NCBI RefSeq assembly: GCF_002288005.1
Contig: NZ_CP016771.1
Span: 806,001-870,000, forward strand
Length of the DNA: 64,000 nt
Source of the DNA: Candidatus Nanopelagicus hibericus
GTDB lineage: Bacteria; Actinomycetota; Actinomycetes; Nanopelagicales; Nanopelagicaceae
Direction: 5' to 3'
Part shown: positions 1-9,091 of the stretch, one piece after another
How the letters are laid out: each line of letters starts with the position of its first letter
Position numbering within the stretch: the stretch's first letter is position 1
Position numbers and translations under genes: made by a program
The notes under the pieces: generated by a model
What the model saw: only the letters and a program-made list of their open reading frames with translations
What the model was told of the DNA's origin: nothing
Databases searched by the model: none

Positions 1-411
1 TATCTTTGCAATACTTTGATGGACCAGTAGCCAGGTGGGATGATCGGTAATGCTCACTAATTTTGCAACATCAGTCGGATCTGTTTCAACTAATCTGCGT
101 AAGGCCAAATCTTGGCTAATTGAGATAGAAAGTATCTCCAGCGCCGCCTGCCTAGAGGGTGCTGCGAGCGCAGCTGCAGTGAGCCTTAGTACCTCAGATT
201 CAACTAAACACTCCACCATCTCTGCCTTATCAGCAAATTGATTATAAATAGTTGCCTTTGATACCTGCGAGCGAAGTGCGATATCGGAAATATTTGATTG
301 ATAATTGCCGACCTCAGCAATTACTGATTTTGCGCCAGCAAAAATAGCGGCTCGAGATTTATTGCTTGTTGCAATTTGGCGGGCGTAATTAAGCGCCGGC
401 TCGGCAGACAA
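1..411 (-). CDS. TetR-family transcriptional regulator (3' end cut by window edge)
   Basis: The first 137 codons of a minus-strand gene run off the left edge. The N-terminal third reads as a TetR DNA-binding domain: a helix around KSRAAIFAGAKSVI, then the turn and recognition helix ISDIALRSQVSKATIYNQF, and a following KAEMVECLVESE helix. The rest would be the ligand-binding domain. The only usable start is TTG at 411, because an in-frame stop lies at 427-429 and no ATG or GTG occurs before the HTH. That TTG begins one base after the clgR stop, so translation is probably coupled to clgR. Too short for the usual 60-residue ORF cut-off to place it properly. Ligand and target are unknown. Confidence 0.8.
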   Translation of the reverse strand, partial: MSAEPALNYARQIATSNKSRAAIFAGAKSVIAEVGNYQSNISDIALRSQVSKATIYNQFADKAEMVECLVESEVLRLTAAALAAPSRQAALEILSISISQDLALRRLVETDPTDVAKLVSITDHPTWLLVHQSIAKI

Positions 412-412
412 C

Positions 413-697
413 TTAAGCTGCGGTCTCTACCACTTGCAAAGTCGAGATTGTTAATACTGGGGATTCGTGGGTTTTAACCACAGTGGCAACATCAACCAAG
501 ATTGTGGAAAGTGATAGATCAAGGGCTGAACAAATTGCATTTAATAACTCACTAGATGCCTCTTTGTGACCACGCTCAACCTCAGATAGATAACCAAGTG
601 AGACTCGAGCACTCTTTGCAACATCGCGCAAAGTGCGATCTTGCTCAATTCGGGCAGCACGAAGTGCACTACCAATATGGGTTCGAAGAAGTATCAC
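413..697 (-). CDS. clgR: ClgR-like XRE-family transcriptional regulator
   Basis: A 94-residue protein that is almost entirely one helix-turn-helix domain: [17 protein letters not shown], then [19 protein letters not shown] with recognition helix [11 protein letters not shown], which is the wording typical of actinobacterial ClgR. In Corynebacterium, Streptomyces and mycobacteria ClgR activates clpP/clpC protease genes and some DNA-repair genes. Its position directly after cinA is also the usual one. The start codon is GTG at 697, overlapping the cinA stop by four bases (GTGA), so it is translated from the rimO–pgsA–cinA transcript. Family assignment is firm; the regulon here is inferred. Confidence 0.85.
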   Translation of the reverse strand: MILLRTHIGSALRAARIEQDRTLRDVAKSARVSLGYLSEVERGHKEASSELLNAICSALDLSLSTILVDVATVVKTHESPVLTISTLQVVETAA

Positions 698-1170
698 GGC
701 TTAAGAGTACGCTCTAGGGCTGCCAATGCGCTATTAATAATGGCGTGGCGAATGGAATTGCGATCACCAGCCAAGGATAAAGCCACTGCAAAGGAGGTTT
801 TTTTGCTGGCAAGGCCCACCCAGGCGGTTCCCACTTTTTGTCCATAAGCTGCCCCTGGTCCTGCTACGCCAGTAGTTGAGATCGCAAAATCCGATTTGAA
901 TTTCTTACAAGCTGCTTGCGCCATTGCAATCGCAACCTCCTCTGACACTGCGGTGTATCTCTTTAAATCAGATTTACTTACTCCTAATTGTGAAACCTTT
1001 AACTCATCGGAGTAAACAATAACTCCGCCCAGAAATACCTGGGAAGCACCAGCTACCTCAGTTAAGGCGCTTGCCAATCCGCCTGCGGTGACTGATTCAG
1101 CAACTGATAATGTGCTTTTACTTTTAGCCAATAACTTAATGACCGCTTTAGCCAATAATTGCTCACTCAT
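694..1170 (-). CDS. pncC: CinA C-terminal domain protein, nicotinamide-nucleotide amidohydrolase
   Basis: A 158-residue stand-alone CinA C-terminal domain. Such proteins deamidate NMN to nicotinate mononucleotide in pyridine-nucleotide salvage. Family signatures are visible: [20 protein letters not shown] near residue 23, [11 protein letters not shown], and [20 protein letters not shown] near residue 97. The N-terminal molybdopterin-binding-like (COG1058) domain of full CinA is absent, as in PncC. The ATG at 1170 overlaps the pgsA stop by four bases and its own end overlaps clgR by four, so it is tightly coupled in the operon. Confidence 0.9.
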   Translation of the reverse strand: MSEQLLAKAVIKLLAKSKSTLSVAESVTAGGLASALTEVAGASQVFLGGVIVYSDELKVSQLGVSKSDLKRYTAVSEEVAIAMAQAACKKFKSDFAISTTGVAGPGAAYGQKVGTAWVGLASKKTSFAVALSLAGDRNSIRHAIINSALAALERTLKP

Positions 1171-1709
1171 TTTTTAAGAACTCGCCTAAAGTAATCCACC
1201 CCAGTTGCAATTGTTAGATAAATAGCAACCCCCATGAAGATATCTCGGGGAAGAAATAAACCCTCAGGCAACGGCAAAATATAAAAGCCTACCCCGAAGT
1301 TTTGAAAGAAGGTTTTTAGCTTTCCACCACGACTTGCCGGGATAACCCCAGCTTTGATTACTGCAAATCTTAGAACTGTTACCGCCACCTCACGGATTAA
1401 AAATATGCCAGTGACCCACCAAGATAGTAGACCCAACATCGATGCGCCTATGGTTGCAGTTGCTAGCATCGCTTTATCTGCAATTGGATCCAACAACTTA
1501 CCAAATTCAGTAATTTGATTTCGATCCCTGGCAATTTTGCCATCTAATACGTCACTTAATCCCACAACAAAAAAGAGAGTAAAGGCGATAATTCGCCAAT
1601 TAGCATCATCGCCACCACTTTTGAATAACGCATAAGCACAAATTGGCAGAGCAAGTATGCGAAGTATCGTGAGTGTGTTTGGCAGATTTGGCCGCGCAAG
1701 ATTTATCAT
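1167..1709 (-). CDS. pgsA: CDP-alcohol phosphatidyltransferase (PgsA-like)
   Basis: A 180-residue integral membrane protein of the CDP-alcohol phosphatidyltransferase family. It carries the full catalytic signature D-x2-D-G-x2-A-R-x8-G-x3-D-x3-D: DVLDGKIAR, then FGKLLDPIAD, at roughly residues 53-78. Most likely it makes phosphatidylglycerol phosphate from CDP-diacylglycerol and glycerol-3-phosphate, which fits its place between rimO and cinA. Several hydrophobic helices flank the active site. The ATG overlaps the rimO stop by four bases. A related enzyme such as phosphatidylinositol phosphate synthase is less likely from context. Confidence 0.88.
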   Translation of the reverse strand: MINLARPNLPNTLTILRILALPICAYALFKSGGDDANWRIIAFTLFFVVGLSDVLDGKIARDRNQITEFGKLLDPIADKAMLATATIGASMLGLLSWWVTGIFLIREVAVTVLRFAVIKAGVIPASRGGKLKTFFQNFGVGFYILPLPEGLFLPRDIFMGVAIYLTIATGVDYFRRVLKK

Positions 1710-3115
1710 AAAACCTGCGCTATCAGATCAACCCCTGCCACATCACTAACCATGGCATCAACATACTCACCTACTAGAAACTTGTTACGGGATTTAATAA
1801 AAGTTGAACCATCTACATCAGGTCCTTGATGCTCAGCCCTACCCTCCTGCTCCGCCTCATCCTCAATCAGAACTGAAATCTTCTCACCGATTCGCATCTG
1901 GGCGCGTTCAGTAATTAACTCATCAACTATGGTTGATAACTCACTCACCCGTTCTTTAATTACCTCACCACTTATCTTATTTCCCAACTCCATTGCCTCT
2001 GTCTTATCCTCATCGGAGTAGCCAAAGACACCAATTGCATCTAATTGAGCGTTGGCTAAAAACTCCACCAACTCCATAAATTGCTGATCACTCTCCCCCG
2101 GAAATCCCACAATAAAATTAGATCTAATTCCAGCCTGCGGATTGAGCGCCCTAATTTGTGAAATTAATTGCAGAAATTTCTCACCATCACCAAATCGGCG
2201 CATGCTTCTTAGCAAATCTGCATTTGCATGTTGAAAGGATAGGTCGAAGTAAGGAACTACCTTTTCTACTGAAACCATTGCCTGCAGTAATGATGGCCTA
2301 ACCTCTGCAGGTTGTAGATAAGACAAGCGGATCCGCTTAATTGCCGATATTTTTGATAGCTCAGGCAGCAACTTTTCCATCATCTTTAGATCACCAAAAT
2401 CCTTGCCGTAGGAGGTGGTGTTCTCACTAACTAGATATAACTCTGAAACGCCATTATCTGCCAACCATTTGGCCTCTTCAATAATCTCATCTGGCTTGCG
2501 GGAAATAAATGAACCACGAAAGTAAGGGATGGCACAAAATGAGCATCTGCGATCACAACCACTGGCGATCTTCAATGGCGCAATGGGTGCATTATCTAGC
2601 CGCTTGCGCAGAACTGTGCCCAAAGGTTTTACATCTATATTTGATAGCTCTCGAGTATTAGCACGTTCGATCGGTGCTATTGGCAGTAAAGCTCTGCGAT
2701 CTCTGGGGGTGTGCGTTTTTACCTTACCGCCCTCAATAATTGTATGTAATCTGGCAGAGATATCTTTGTAATCATCAAAGCTAAGAATTGCATCGGCCTC
2801 AGACATCTCACTTGCCAACTCAGTACCATACCTATCAGCCATACAACCAACTGCAACCACCGCCTTTGTCACCCCATTACTCTTAAGAGATGAAGCTTGA
2901 ATTAATGCATCAATTGAGTCCTTCTTTGCATTTTCAATAAATCCACAGGTATTAATAACGGCGATCTCAGCCTTTGCTGGATCTGAAACCAATTGCCAGC
3001 CATCAGCAGCCAACCTGCCAGCTAACTCCTCAGAGTCAGTCTCATTACGGGCGCAACCCAAAGTAACCAACGCAACTGTGCGCAACTTTTTTTCATTGAT
3101 TATTTTTGAACTCAC
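1706..3115 (-). CDS. rimO: Ribosomal protein S12 methylthiotransferase RimO
   Basis: A radical-SAM methylthiotransferase of 469 residues that modifies the conserved aspartate of ribosomal protein S12. The N-terminal UPF0004 domain opens with TLGCARNETDSEELAGRL, the RimO form rather than the MiaB form. The radical-SAM cluster is CDRRCSFC (cysteines at about 187, 191 and 194), and a TRAM domain lies at the C-terminus (about residues 395-469). The start is GTG at 3115. The head of the rimO–pgsA–cinA–clgR–TetR run shows a TATCCT hexamer nine bases before this GTG and no clear ribosome-binding site. Confidence 0.93.
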   Translation of the reverse strand: MSSKIINEKKLRTVALVTLGCARNETDSEELAGRLAADGWQLVSDPAKAEIAVINTCGFIENAKKDSIDALIQASSLKSNGVTKAVVAVGCMADRYGTELASEMSEADAILSFDDYKDISARLHTIIEGGKVKTHTPRDRRALLPIAPIERANTRELSNIDVKPLGTVLRKRLDNAPIAPLKIASGCDRRCSFCAIPYFRGSFISRKPDEIIEEAKWLADNGVSELYLVSENTTSYGKDFGDLKMMEKLLPELSKISAIKRIRLSYLQPAEVRPSLLQAMVSVEKVVPYFDLSFQHANADLLRSMRRFGDGEKFLQLISQIRALNPQAGIRSNFIVGFPGESDQQFMELVEFLANAQLDAIGVFGYSDEDKTEAMELGNKISGEVIKERVSELSTIVDELITERAQMRIGEKISVLIEDEAEQEGRAEHQGPDVDGSTFIKSRNKFLVGEYVDAMVSDVAGVDLIAQVL

Positions 3116-3166
3116 TATGTACTAAGGATACCCTGCAGGGGTTGATGAAACTTCTAACCTAGAAAA

Positions 3167-3916
3167 TTACAGCGACTGATTTGCACCAAAATCTAAGCGA
3201 ACAACCTCACCATTAGCCCCAGCCACTCCTAAATCAGAGCCATTTACTTTTAAAGCAACTGCGCCGGCATTTCCAATTACCGCCTTTATCATTTGTGGAT
3301 CAGTAAAGGTCATTGACTCTCCAGCAGTGATTTGACCGTTAAAAACTGATTCGCCATTGGCATTTGTAAGACCAATCCAACTTTTGCCATCAACACCGCT
3401 GATTACTAAATTTACCCCAGCAGGCATAGTGATGGCTGCCACATTTTTTTCCACAGTTGGTCCATTAGCTGATGAGGTAAGAGTTGAACTTAAATTTTCA
3501 TTGATTGTAGATACGTTATTTATGGCAATCTGAGCAATAAAACCAATACTAAGTACTGCAGCGGAGATAGAGGCTAGGGTGCCAAACTTAATTCGCTTCT
3601 TCTCTTTTGGCTTTTCAGCAACATTTTCAGCATCTAATTTTTCAATAATACTTCTGCTGTCTAATCCTTGCACTGCTTCAAATTGGGCAACGATCTCATC
3701 GGCATTTACATTTTTACTCTTCGCCGATTTTTGGTTAATTAACTTAACAATAGCTCTTAGGTGTCCCCGAGCGTAGGCAATACCACCGCACTGCTCAACA
3801 GAATTATTTTCTAAATCTCTAATGATTGCAGCTCTTATATTTGTTTGATTTGCAATTTGTTCAACGGTTAAATTAGCAGCCTCGCGAGCTTGTTGCAATA
3901 AGGAAATCTCTGCCAT
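3167..3916 (-). CDS. RodZ-like helix-turn-helix membrane protein
   Basis: A 249-residue protein with an N-terminal HTH_25-type domain (LLQQAREAANLTVEQIANQTNI, then IRDLENN and YARGHLRAIVKLI). A charged linker follows (about residues 80-108), then one transmembrane helix at about 110-130 (FGTLASISAAVLSIGFIAQIA), and a C-terminal domain like DUF4115 (VNLVISGVDGKSWIGL to the end). This is the layout of RodZ, the MreB-linked cell-shape protein, and of the short HTH proteins that sit between ftsK and rimO in actinobacteria. Function is inferred from architecture; no MreB gene is in view. A 159-base spacer separates it from ftsK. Confidence 0.75.
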   Translation of the reverse strand: MAEISLLQQAREAANLTVEQIANQTNIRAAIIRDLENNSVEQCGGIAYARGHLRAIVKLINQKSAKSKNVNADEIVAQFEAVQGLDSRSIIEKLDAENVAEKPKEKKRIKFGTLASISAAVLSIGFIAQIAINNVSTINENLSSTLTSSANGPTVEKNVAAITMPAGVNLVISGVDGKSWIGLTNANGESVFNGQITAGESMTFTDPQMIKAVIGNAGAVALKVNGSDLGVAGANGEVVRLDFGANQSL

Positions 3917-4075
3917 AAGAATTACCGTTCACTTTGGGGAGCATAAGGGTAAGACTTCAACTGAGGTTTTAGCAATATTTTTATGGCAACTTTTGGGGGT
4001 CAGCACCCTAACAATTGGGAAAATTTAATATTTCACCCGCTAACTCACCCCTCCGAAAAAGAGAAAAGTGAATGA

Positions 4076-6409
4076 CTAGTTTCCTCTAATCGACTCCAAT
4101 ACATCTGGCATTTGCTCTGCGTTAATCAAAACCGTTCTAGCTTTTGACCCTTCACTTGGACCCACAATCCCCCGACTCTCCATTAAATCCATCAATCGCC
4201 CAGCTTTGGCAAAGCCAACTCGTAACTTTCGCTGCAACATAGAGGTTGATCCAAATTGCGTGGAAACAACTAATTGAATGGCTTCTAATAGCAGGTCAAG
4301 ATCATCGCCCACATCATCAGTAATCAGATTAGATTTAACTGGGGCATTTAAATCAATTCGATAGACAGGTTGGAGTTGAGATTTAACATGATTGACCACC
4401 GCCTCAATCTCTCTTTCTGAAACATAGGCTCCTTGAATTCGAACCGGTTTACTTGCGCCCATTGGTAGAAATAATCCATCTCCTTGACCAACAAGTTTTT
4501 CAGCGCCTGGGGTATCTAAAATAACTCTGGAATCAGCCAAGCTACTAGTTGCAAATGAAAGCCTTGATGGCACATTTGCCTTTATTAATCCAGTGACAAT
4601 ATCAACACTTGGCCGCTGAGTCGCAAGCACTAAATGAATACCTGCAGCTCTAGCTAATTGGGTAATTCGAACAATTGATTCTTCAACCTCTCGGGCTGCA
4701 ATCATCATTAGATCAGCTAACTCATCTACTATCACTAAAAGGTATGGATAAGGCTCAAGGGTGCGATCAGTACCAGCAGGTGGTGAGACCTTGCCAGCTT
4801 TTACCGCTTTATTAAAATCATCAATATGTCTAAATCCAAATACTGACAGATCGTCATAACGCATCTCCATCTCGCGTACTACCCAAGCCAATACATCAGC
4901 TGCTTTCTTAGGGTTGGTAATAATTGGCGCGATTAAATGCGGCACACCTTCGTAGTTTGTTAACTCCACCCGTTTAGGATCAATTAATACCAGCCGGACC
5001 TCATCGGGAGTAGCCCGCATTAATATTGAAACTACCAATGAATTAATCATGGAAGATTTACCAGCACCAGTTGCACCTGCCACTAATAAGTGCGGCATTT
5101 TTGCGAGGTTTGCACAAAGAAATAACCCTTCAACATCCTTACCTAATGCAATCAACATTGGGTGGGTATCACTACCTGAAACTGGTGATCTGAGTACATC
5201 ACCTAATGCCACTATCTCTCGATCTGAGTTTGGTATCTCAATTCCAACCGCAGATTTACCGGGGATAGGTGAGAGGATTCTTATCTCACCACTTGCTACT
5301 GCATAAGCAATATTTTTTGAAAGTGCTGAGATCGCCTCTACCTTCACGCCATTACCCAACTCCACCTCATACCTAGTCACCGTTGGTCCACGCATAAATC
5401 CAGTAACTTGCGCATCAACCTCAAACTGTTCAAAAACTTGTTTAAGGGCGGTAACTACAGTCTCATTTACCTTTGACTTGCCTTTTGCAGCTGGTCCACT
5501 TCTTAGTAAATCTGCAGGTGGTAATTCATACTTAACATCTGAGGACAAAAGCAATTGCTGGGGGCGAATACTCTCGCTCTTTGCCGGCTTATTGATTCGG
5601 GGAATTTTCTGAGTGATCTCATCAAAATCACCTAACTCAACCTCATAATCTAATTGAGCAGGTTCAAACTCCTCCACTAAATCCTTAACCAGTGGTGATT
5701 CAAATGGCGGGGTTTCACTTACTTCAAAATCTTGCGCAACTAATCGCTCTGCTCGACGTGCCCGTGCGCTGCTGATGCCAGATCTACCTAAGGTAAATAA
5801 CTTACCAATCTGCGTAAAAACCTTAGAGACTGGTGTTTTAGTTATTACCAGCACGCCAAAGATCAAAAAAATTATCAAAATAGGAATAGCAAGCACAGAG
5901 GTTACTAATGCAACCAGGCCAGTGGAGATGCCATAGCCAATCCAGCCACCACCTTCACGCATTGCAGTAGCACCAGTCCCTGTTGAGCCATTAATAATAT
6001 GTGCAAGGGCGGTGGTGCTAATTATTAGCAATAATGCGCCGATGCTGATTCGACCAATATCCCCAGAATCATCAGCTGATTTAAACAATCGGTAGGCAAA
6101 ATAAATAAGCAGCACTGGAACCGCATTGGCCAAGACCCCTACCCCACCAAAAAGAAATGCGTATATCCCTCCTCCTAAGAGATTATTTAGATCAAACCAA
6201 ACCCCAGCAGCTGAAATTAATGCCAAGATAAAGATAAAAAACGCCACACCATCTCGTTGATGCGCAGGATCTAACTCCTGAGAGGATCTAAAAATAAAGC
6301 GGATTGAATTGCCTAATCCTTTTGCAATTAACCGCCAAAGCCAACCAACTGCCCGTAGTAATGGCGCGAAAATATTTGATTTCTTTGCGGTGGTTTTTTT
6401 CTTTGCCAT
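4076..6409 (-). CDS. ftsK: DNA translocase FtsK/SpoIIIE
   Basis: A 777-residue chromosome-partitioning motor. Four or so transmembrane helices lie in the first 190 residues (for example VAFFIFILALISAAG and PILIIFLIFGVLVI). A variable linker follows, then the RecA-like motor with Walker A GATGAGKS at residues 445-452 and Walker B YPYLLVIVDELADLMM. A winged-helix gamma domain that recognises FtsK-orienting sequences lies at the C-terminus (LLLEAIQLVVSTQFGSTSML to the end). It pumps DNA at the septum and activates XerC/D recombination at dif; xerC is also in this window. Length is normal. No Shine-Dalgarno precedes the ATG; a TAGGCT hexamer lies nine bases upstream. Confidence 0.95.
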   Translation of the reverse strand: MAKKKTTAKKSNIFAPLLRAVGWLWRLIAKGLGNSIRFIFRSSQELDPAHQRDGVAFFIFILALISAAGVWFDLNNLLGGGIYAFLFGGVGVLANAVPVLLIYFAYRLFKSADDSGDIGRISIGALLLIISTTALAHIINGSTGTGATAMREGGGWIGYGISTGLVALVTSVLAIPILIIFLIFGVLVITKTPVSKVFTQIGKLFTLGRSGISSARARRAERLVAQDFEVSETPPFESPLVKDLVEEFEPAQLDYEVELGDFDEITQKIPRINKPAKSESIRPQQLLLSSDVKYELPPADLLRSGPAAKGKSKVNETVVTALKQVFEQFEVDAQVTGFMRGPTVTRYEVELGNGVKVEAISALSKNIAYAVASGEIRILSPIPGKSAVGIEIPNSDREIVALGDVLRSPVSGSDTHPMLIALGKDVEGLFLCANLAKMPHLLVAGATGAGKSSMINSLVVSILMRATPDEVRLVLIDPKRVELTNYEGVPHLIAPIITNPKKAADVLAWVVREMEMRYDDLSVFGFRHIDDFNKAVKAGKVSPPAGTDRTLEPYPYLLVIVDELADLMMIAAREVEESIVRITQLARAAGIHLVLATQRPSVDIVTGLIKANVPSRLSFATSSLADSRVILDTPGAEKLVGQGDGLFLPMGASKPVRIQGAYVSEREIEAVVNHVKSQLQPVYRIDLNAPVKSNLITDDVGDDLDLLLEAIQLVVSTQFGSTSMLQRKLRVGFAKAGRLMDLMESRGIVGPSEGSKARTVLINAEQMPDVLESIRGN

Positions 6410-6493
6410 AAGAAGATAAGCCTAAAGAACAACTTTACCCCTTGCGGTAATCGGCACGCACTTTAAGTAAAAAACTTAATCAAAATGGGATTA

Positions 6494-8176
6494 CTAAACC
6501 TCAATCACCAACGGAATAATCATCGGCTTTCGTCGATGCTCTTCCCCTACCCAACTGCCAATGGTGCGTCTTACAACTTGTGAAAGCTGATGGGTGCCAT
6601 TAAATCCGCCAGCAACCGCCTTACTTAATGCTTTTTCAATATCACCTTTAACATCATCAAATAATGTTTGATCCTCGGTAAACCCTCTAGCGTGAATATC
6701 AGGGCCTGCAACTATCTTGCCACTTTGGGAATCAATCACTACCACAACTGAGATAAACCCTTCATCACCTAGGATCCTTCTATCTTTTAATGAACTTTCT
6801 GTTATCTCACCAACACTTTGACCATCAACATACACATATCCGCAAGGAATTGATCCAGAAATATCTGCATGCCCATTGGCGACATCAATAGTTATGCCAT
6901 TTTCTGCAATTACTACATTGTGCTCTGATACTCCTGACTTAATTGCCAGATCAGCATTTGCTCTCATATGACGCCACTCGCCATGAACTGGTAATACGTT
7001 CTTAGGTTTAACAATCTCATAGCAGTGCAGTAACTCACCAGCCGAGGCATGTCCTGAAACATGCACCATGGCATTTCCTTTATGTACTACATGGGCGCCA
7101 AATCTAGTTAGCTCATTTATTACTCGATAAACAGATTTTTCATTGCCTGGAATTAGTGATGAAGCCAGTACGACTGTGTCACCTTTACCAACTTGTATTT
7201 CGTGGTCACCATTTGCAATTCTAGATAAGGCAGCAAGTGGCTCACCTTGAGAGCCAGTACAGATTAAAACAATCTTGTCGCCAAAGGTATCAATATCCTT
7301 GTAGTCAACCACCAAACCATTTGGCACCTTCAAATATCCAAGATCTTCCGCCAACTTCATATTGCGAATCATTGACCTGCCAACATATGCCACCTTGCGA
7401 TTAGCCTCATTTGCAGCGGTCAAGACCTGTTGAATTCGGTGTACATGAGATGCAAAAGATGTCACCACTACCCGCCTAGGAGTTTTTGCAATCGCCTCTT
7501 TAAGTGCTGGATAAATATCCTTTTCTGCGACAGTAAGTCCAGGAATATCAGCGTTTGTAGAATCAACTAGAAATAAATCAACACCCTCTTTACCTAATCT
7601 GGAAAATGTCTCTAGATCAGTGACCTTGCCATCTAATGGCATCTTATCCATCTTGAAATCACCAGTATGTAATACAACTCCAGCAGGTGTTTTAATTGCA
7701 ACCGCTAATGAATCTGGTATTGAGTGATTTACTGTTACAAATTCAAGGGTAAATGGTCCAACCTTTTCAATCTGCCCAGCTTTGACCTGTGTCATTGGCG
7801 CGGTCATTCTGCGCTCTTTTAGTTTTGGCGCAACAAATGCAAGGGTAAGTTGTGATCCAATAATACGAATATCACTTCGCTCGCGGAGCAAATAAGGTAC
7901 TGCGCCAATATGATCCTCATGTCCATGGGTTAAAAAGATTGCTTCGATATCATCCATGCGGTCTGTAAGATAGGAAAAATCTGGCAATATTAAATCAATA
8001 CCTGGCTGATCATCACCGGGAAAGAGGACACCACAATCAACAATAAGTAAGCGACCTTCATACTCAAAGACGGTCATATTGCGGCCAATTTCGCCCAAGC
8101 CGCCAAGTGCAACTATGCGAAGAGTTTTTTTAGCTAACTTTGCGGGGTATGGCAGGCCAGGATGGGGATGGTTCAT
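6494..8176 (-). CDS. rnj: Ribonuclease J
   Basis: A 560-residue metallo-beta-lactamase/beta-CASP nuclease with 5'-exonuclease and endonuclease activity in mRNA and rRNA turnover. The metal-binding motif HGHEDHIGA lies near residue 80, preceded by GGLGEIGRNM. A later DSTNADIPG, the beta-CASP region (SFASHVHRIQQV) and VSGHASAGELLHCYEIVKPK complete the active site. Length and the dapA–rnj neighbourhood are standard for actinobacteria. The ATG lies four bases after the dapA stop, yet a TAAAGT hexamer sits exactly six bases before it, so the gene may also have its own leaderless promoter. Confidence 0.95.
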   Translation of the reverse strand: MNHPHPGLPYPAKLAKKTLRIVALGGLGEIGRNMTVFEYEGRLLIVDCGVLFPGDDQPGIDLILPDFSYLTDRMDDIEAIFLTHGHEDHIGAVPYLLRERSDIRIIGSQLTLAFVAPKLKERRMTAPMTQVKAGQIEKVGPFTLEFVTVNHSIPDSLAVAIKTPAGVVLHTGDFKMDKMPLDGKVTDLETFSRLGKEGVDLFLVDSTNADIPGLTVAEKDIYPALKEAIAKTPRRVVVTSFASHVHRIQQVLTAANEANRKVAYVGRSMIRNMKLAEDLGYLKVPNGLVVDYKDIDTFGDKIVLICTGSQGEPLAALSRIANGDHEIQVGKGDTVVLASSLIPGNEKSVYRVINELTRFGAHVVHKGNAMVHVSGHASAGELLHCYEIVKPKNVLPVHGEWRHMRANADLAIKSGVSEHNVVIAENGITIDVANGHADISGSIPCGYVYVDGQSVGEITESSLKDRRILGDEGFISVVVVIDSQSGKIVAGPDIHARGFTEDQTLFDDVKGDIEKALSKAVAGGFNGTHQLSQVVRRTIGSWVGEEHRRKPMIIPLVIEV

Positions 8177-8180
8177 CTAT

Positions 8181-9071
8181 TTACTTTAATTTAACACCGC
8201 CAGCTTGTAGATCAATTTTTAGCTGGGAAATTTGGGCATCGGTTGCATCAACTAATGGCAATCTAGTAAATCCTCCTGGTAGACCCATCAAATTTAATGC
8301 AGCTTTAGTAAGAATTGCTCCTTGGGTTCTAAATGTTCCAGTAAATACCGGCAACAATTGTTGGTGGACCTCAAGTGCTTTATTTGCATCACCAGAGAAC
8401 CAAGCATCGAGCATAACTCGCAGTTGGGCTCCAACAGTATGTCCGCAAACTGAGACAAAACCAACAGCGCCAACAGATAGCAGTGGCAGATTTAATATGT
8501 CATCACCTGAATAAACCGGAATTGAAGATCTCTTGATAACCCAAGAGGTTGCTGCTGGGTTGCCCTTGGCATCTTTTAACGCTGCAATATTTTTGTGCTC
8601 CGCCAGTCTTACGATCGTATCTGATTCAATCTCTATTCCAGTTCGACCGGGAATGTCATAGATCATCACTGGTAAATCTGTTGCATCTGCCATCGCTCTA
8701 AAATGTGCCTCAATACCTGCCTGTGGTGGTTTGTTGTAATAGGGAGTCACTACTAATAAACCATCGGCGCCAGCTTTTGCAGCCCGCTTTGCCTGCTCCA
8801 CAGAGTGTGAGGTTTCATTGTTCCCAGCGCCAGCAATAATTTTTATTTTATCGCCAACTACTTTTCTAACCGTCTTTATAATCTGGTCTTTTTCATCATC
8901 TGATGTAGTTGGTGCTTCACCAGTTGTGCCATTTACTGCAATCCCATCATGACCTGTTGCAACTAAATGTGAAGCAATTTTCTCTATCCCAGCCCAATCA
9001 ATCTCACCTGATTTATTAAAAGGTGTGACCATAGCGGTAATTAACCTGCCAAATGGTGGTTTGATTTGCAT
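8181..9071 (-). CDS. dapA: 4-hydroxy-tetrahydrodipicolinate synthase
   Basis: Condenses aspartate semialdehyde with pyruvate, the first committed step to diaminopimelate and lysine. At 296 residues it is full length. Visible family features are GTTGEAPTTSDDEK near residue 48 (the substrate-binding threonine pair), GADGLLVVTPYYNKP near residue 103, IYDIPGRTG, and the Schiff-base lysine in ALKDAKGN near residue 165. thyX lies 20 bases upstream and dapB is 2 kb away. A TAGCCT hexamer exactly six bases before the ATG suggests its own leaderless promoter within the thyX–dapA spacer. Confidence 0.95.
   Translation of the reverse strand: MQIKPPFGRLITAMVTPFNKSGEIDWAGIEKIASHLVATGHDGIAVNGTTGEAPTTSDDEKDQIIKTVRKVVGDKIKIIAGAGNNETSHSVEQAKRAAKAGADGLLVVTPYYNKPPQAGIEAHFRAMADATDLPVMIYDIPGRTGIEIESDTIVRLAEHKNIAALKDAKGNPAATSWVIKRSSIPVYSGDDILNLPLLSVGAVGFVSVCGHTVGAQLRVMLDAWFSGDANKALEVHQQLLPVFTGTFRTQGAILTKAALNLMGLPGGFTRLPLVDATDAQISQLKIDLQAGGVKLK
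8183..8188 (-). promoter_or_regulatory. Candidate leaderless -10 hexamer for rnj
   Basis: Minus-strand TAAAGT followed by six bases (AAATAG) and the rnj ATG. It overlaps the last codons of dapA. No Shine-Dalgarno is present. Support comes from the same TANNNT-N6-start layout at nine other genes in this window. Confidence 0.5.
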
Positions 9072-9077
9072 GGTGTA

Positions 9078-9083
9078 AGGCTA
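9078..9083 (-). promoter_or_regulatory. Candidate leaderless -10 hexamer for dapA
   Basis: Minus-strand TAGCCT, six bases (TACACC), then the dapA ATG. It lies in the 20-base spacer behind thyX. No ribosome-binding site is visible. Confidence 0.55.
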
Positions 9084-9091
9084 CCGCTTAT

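Noticed and set aside
3131-3140. CCCTGCAGGG palindrome between rimO and the RodZ-like gene
   Set aside because: Ten bases with no loop or partner; could be chance and has no neighbouring promoter or T-run.
6464-6480. TTAAGT-AAAAA-ACTTAA repeat behind the ftsK start
   Set aside because: AT-only stem too weak for a terminator and poorly placed for either gene.
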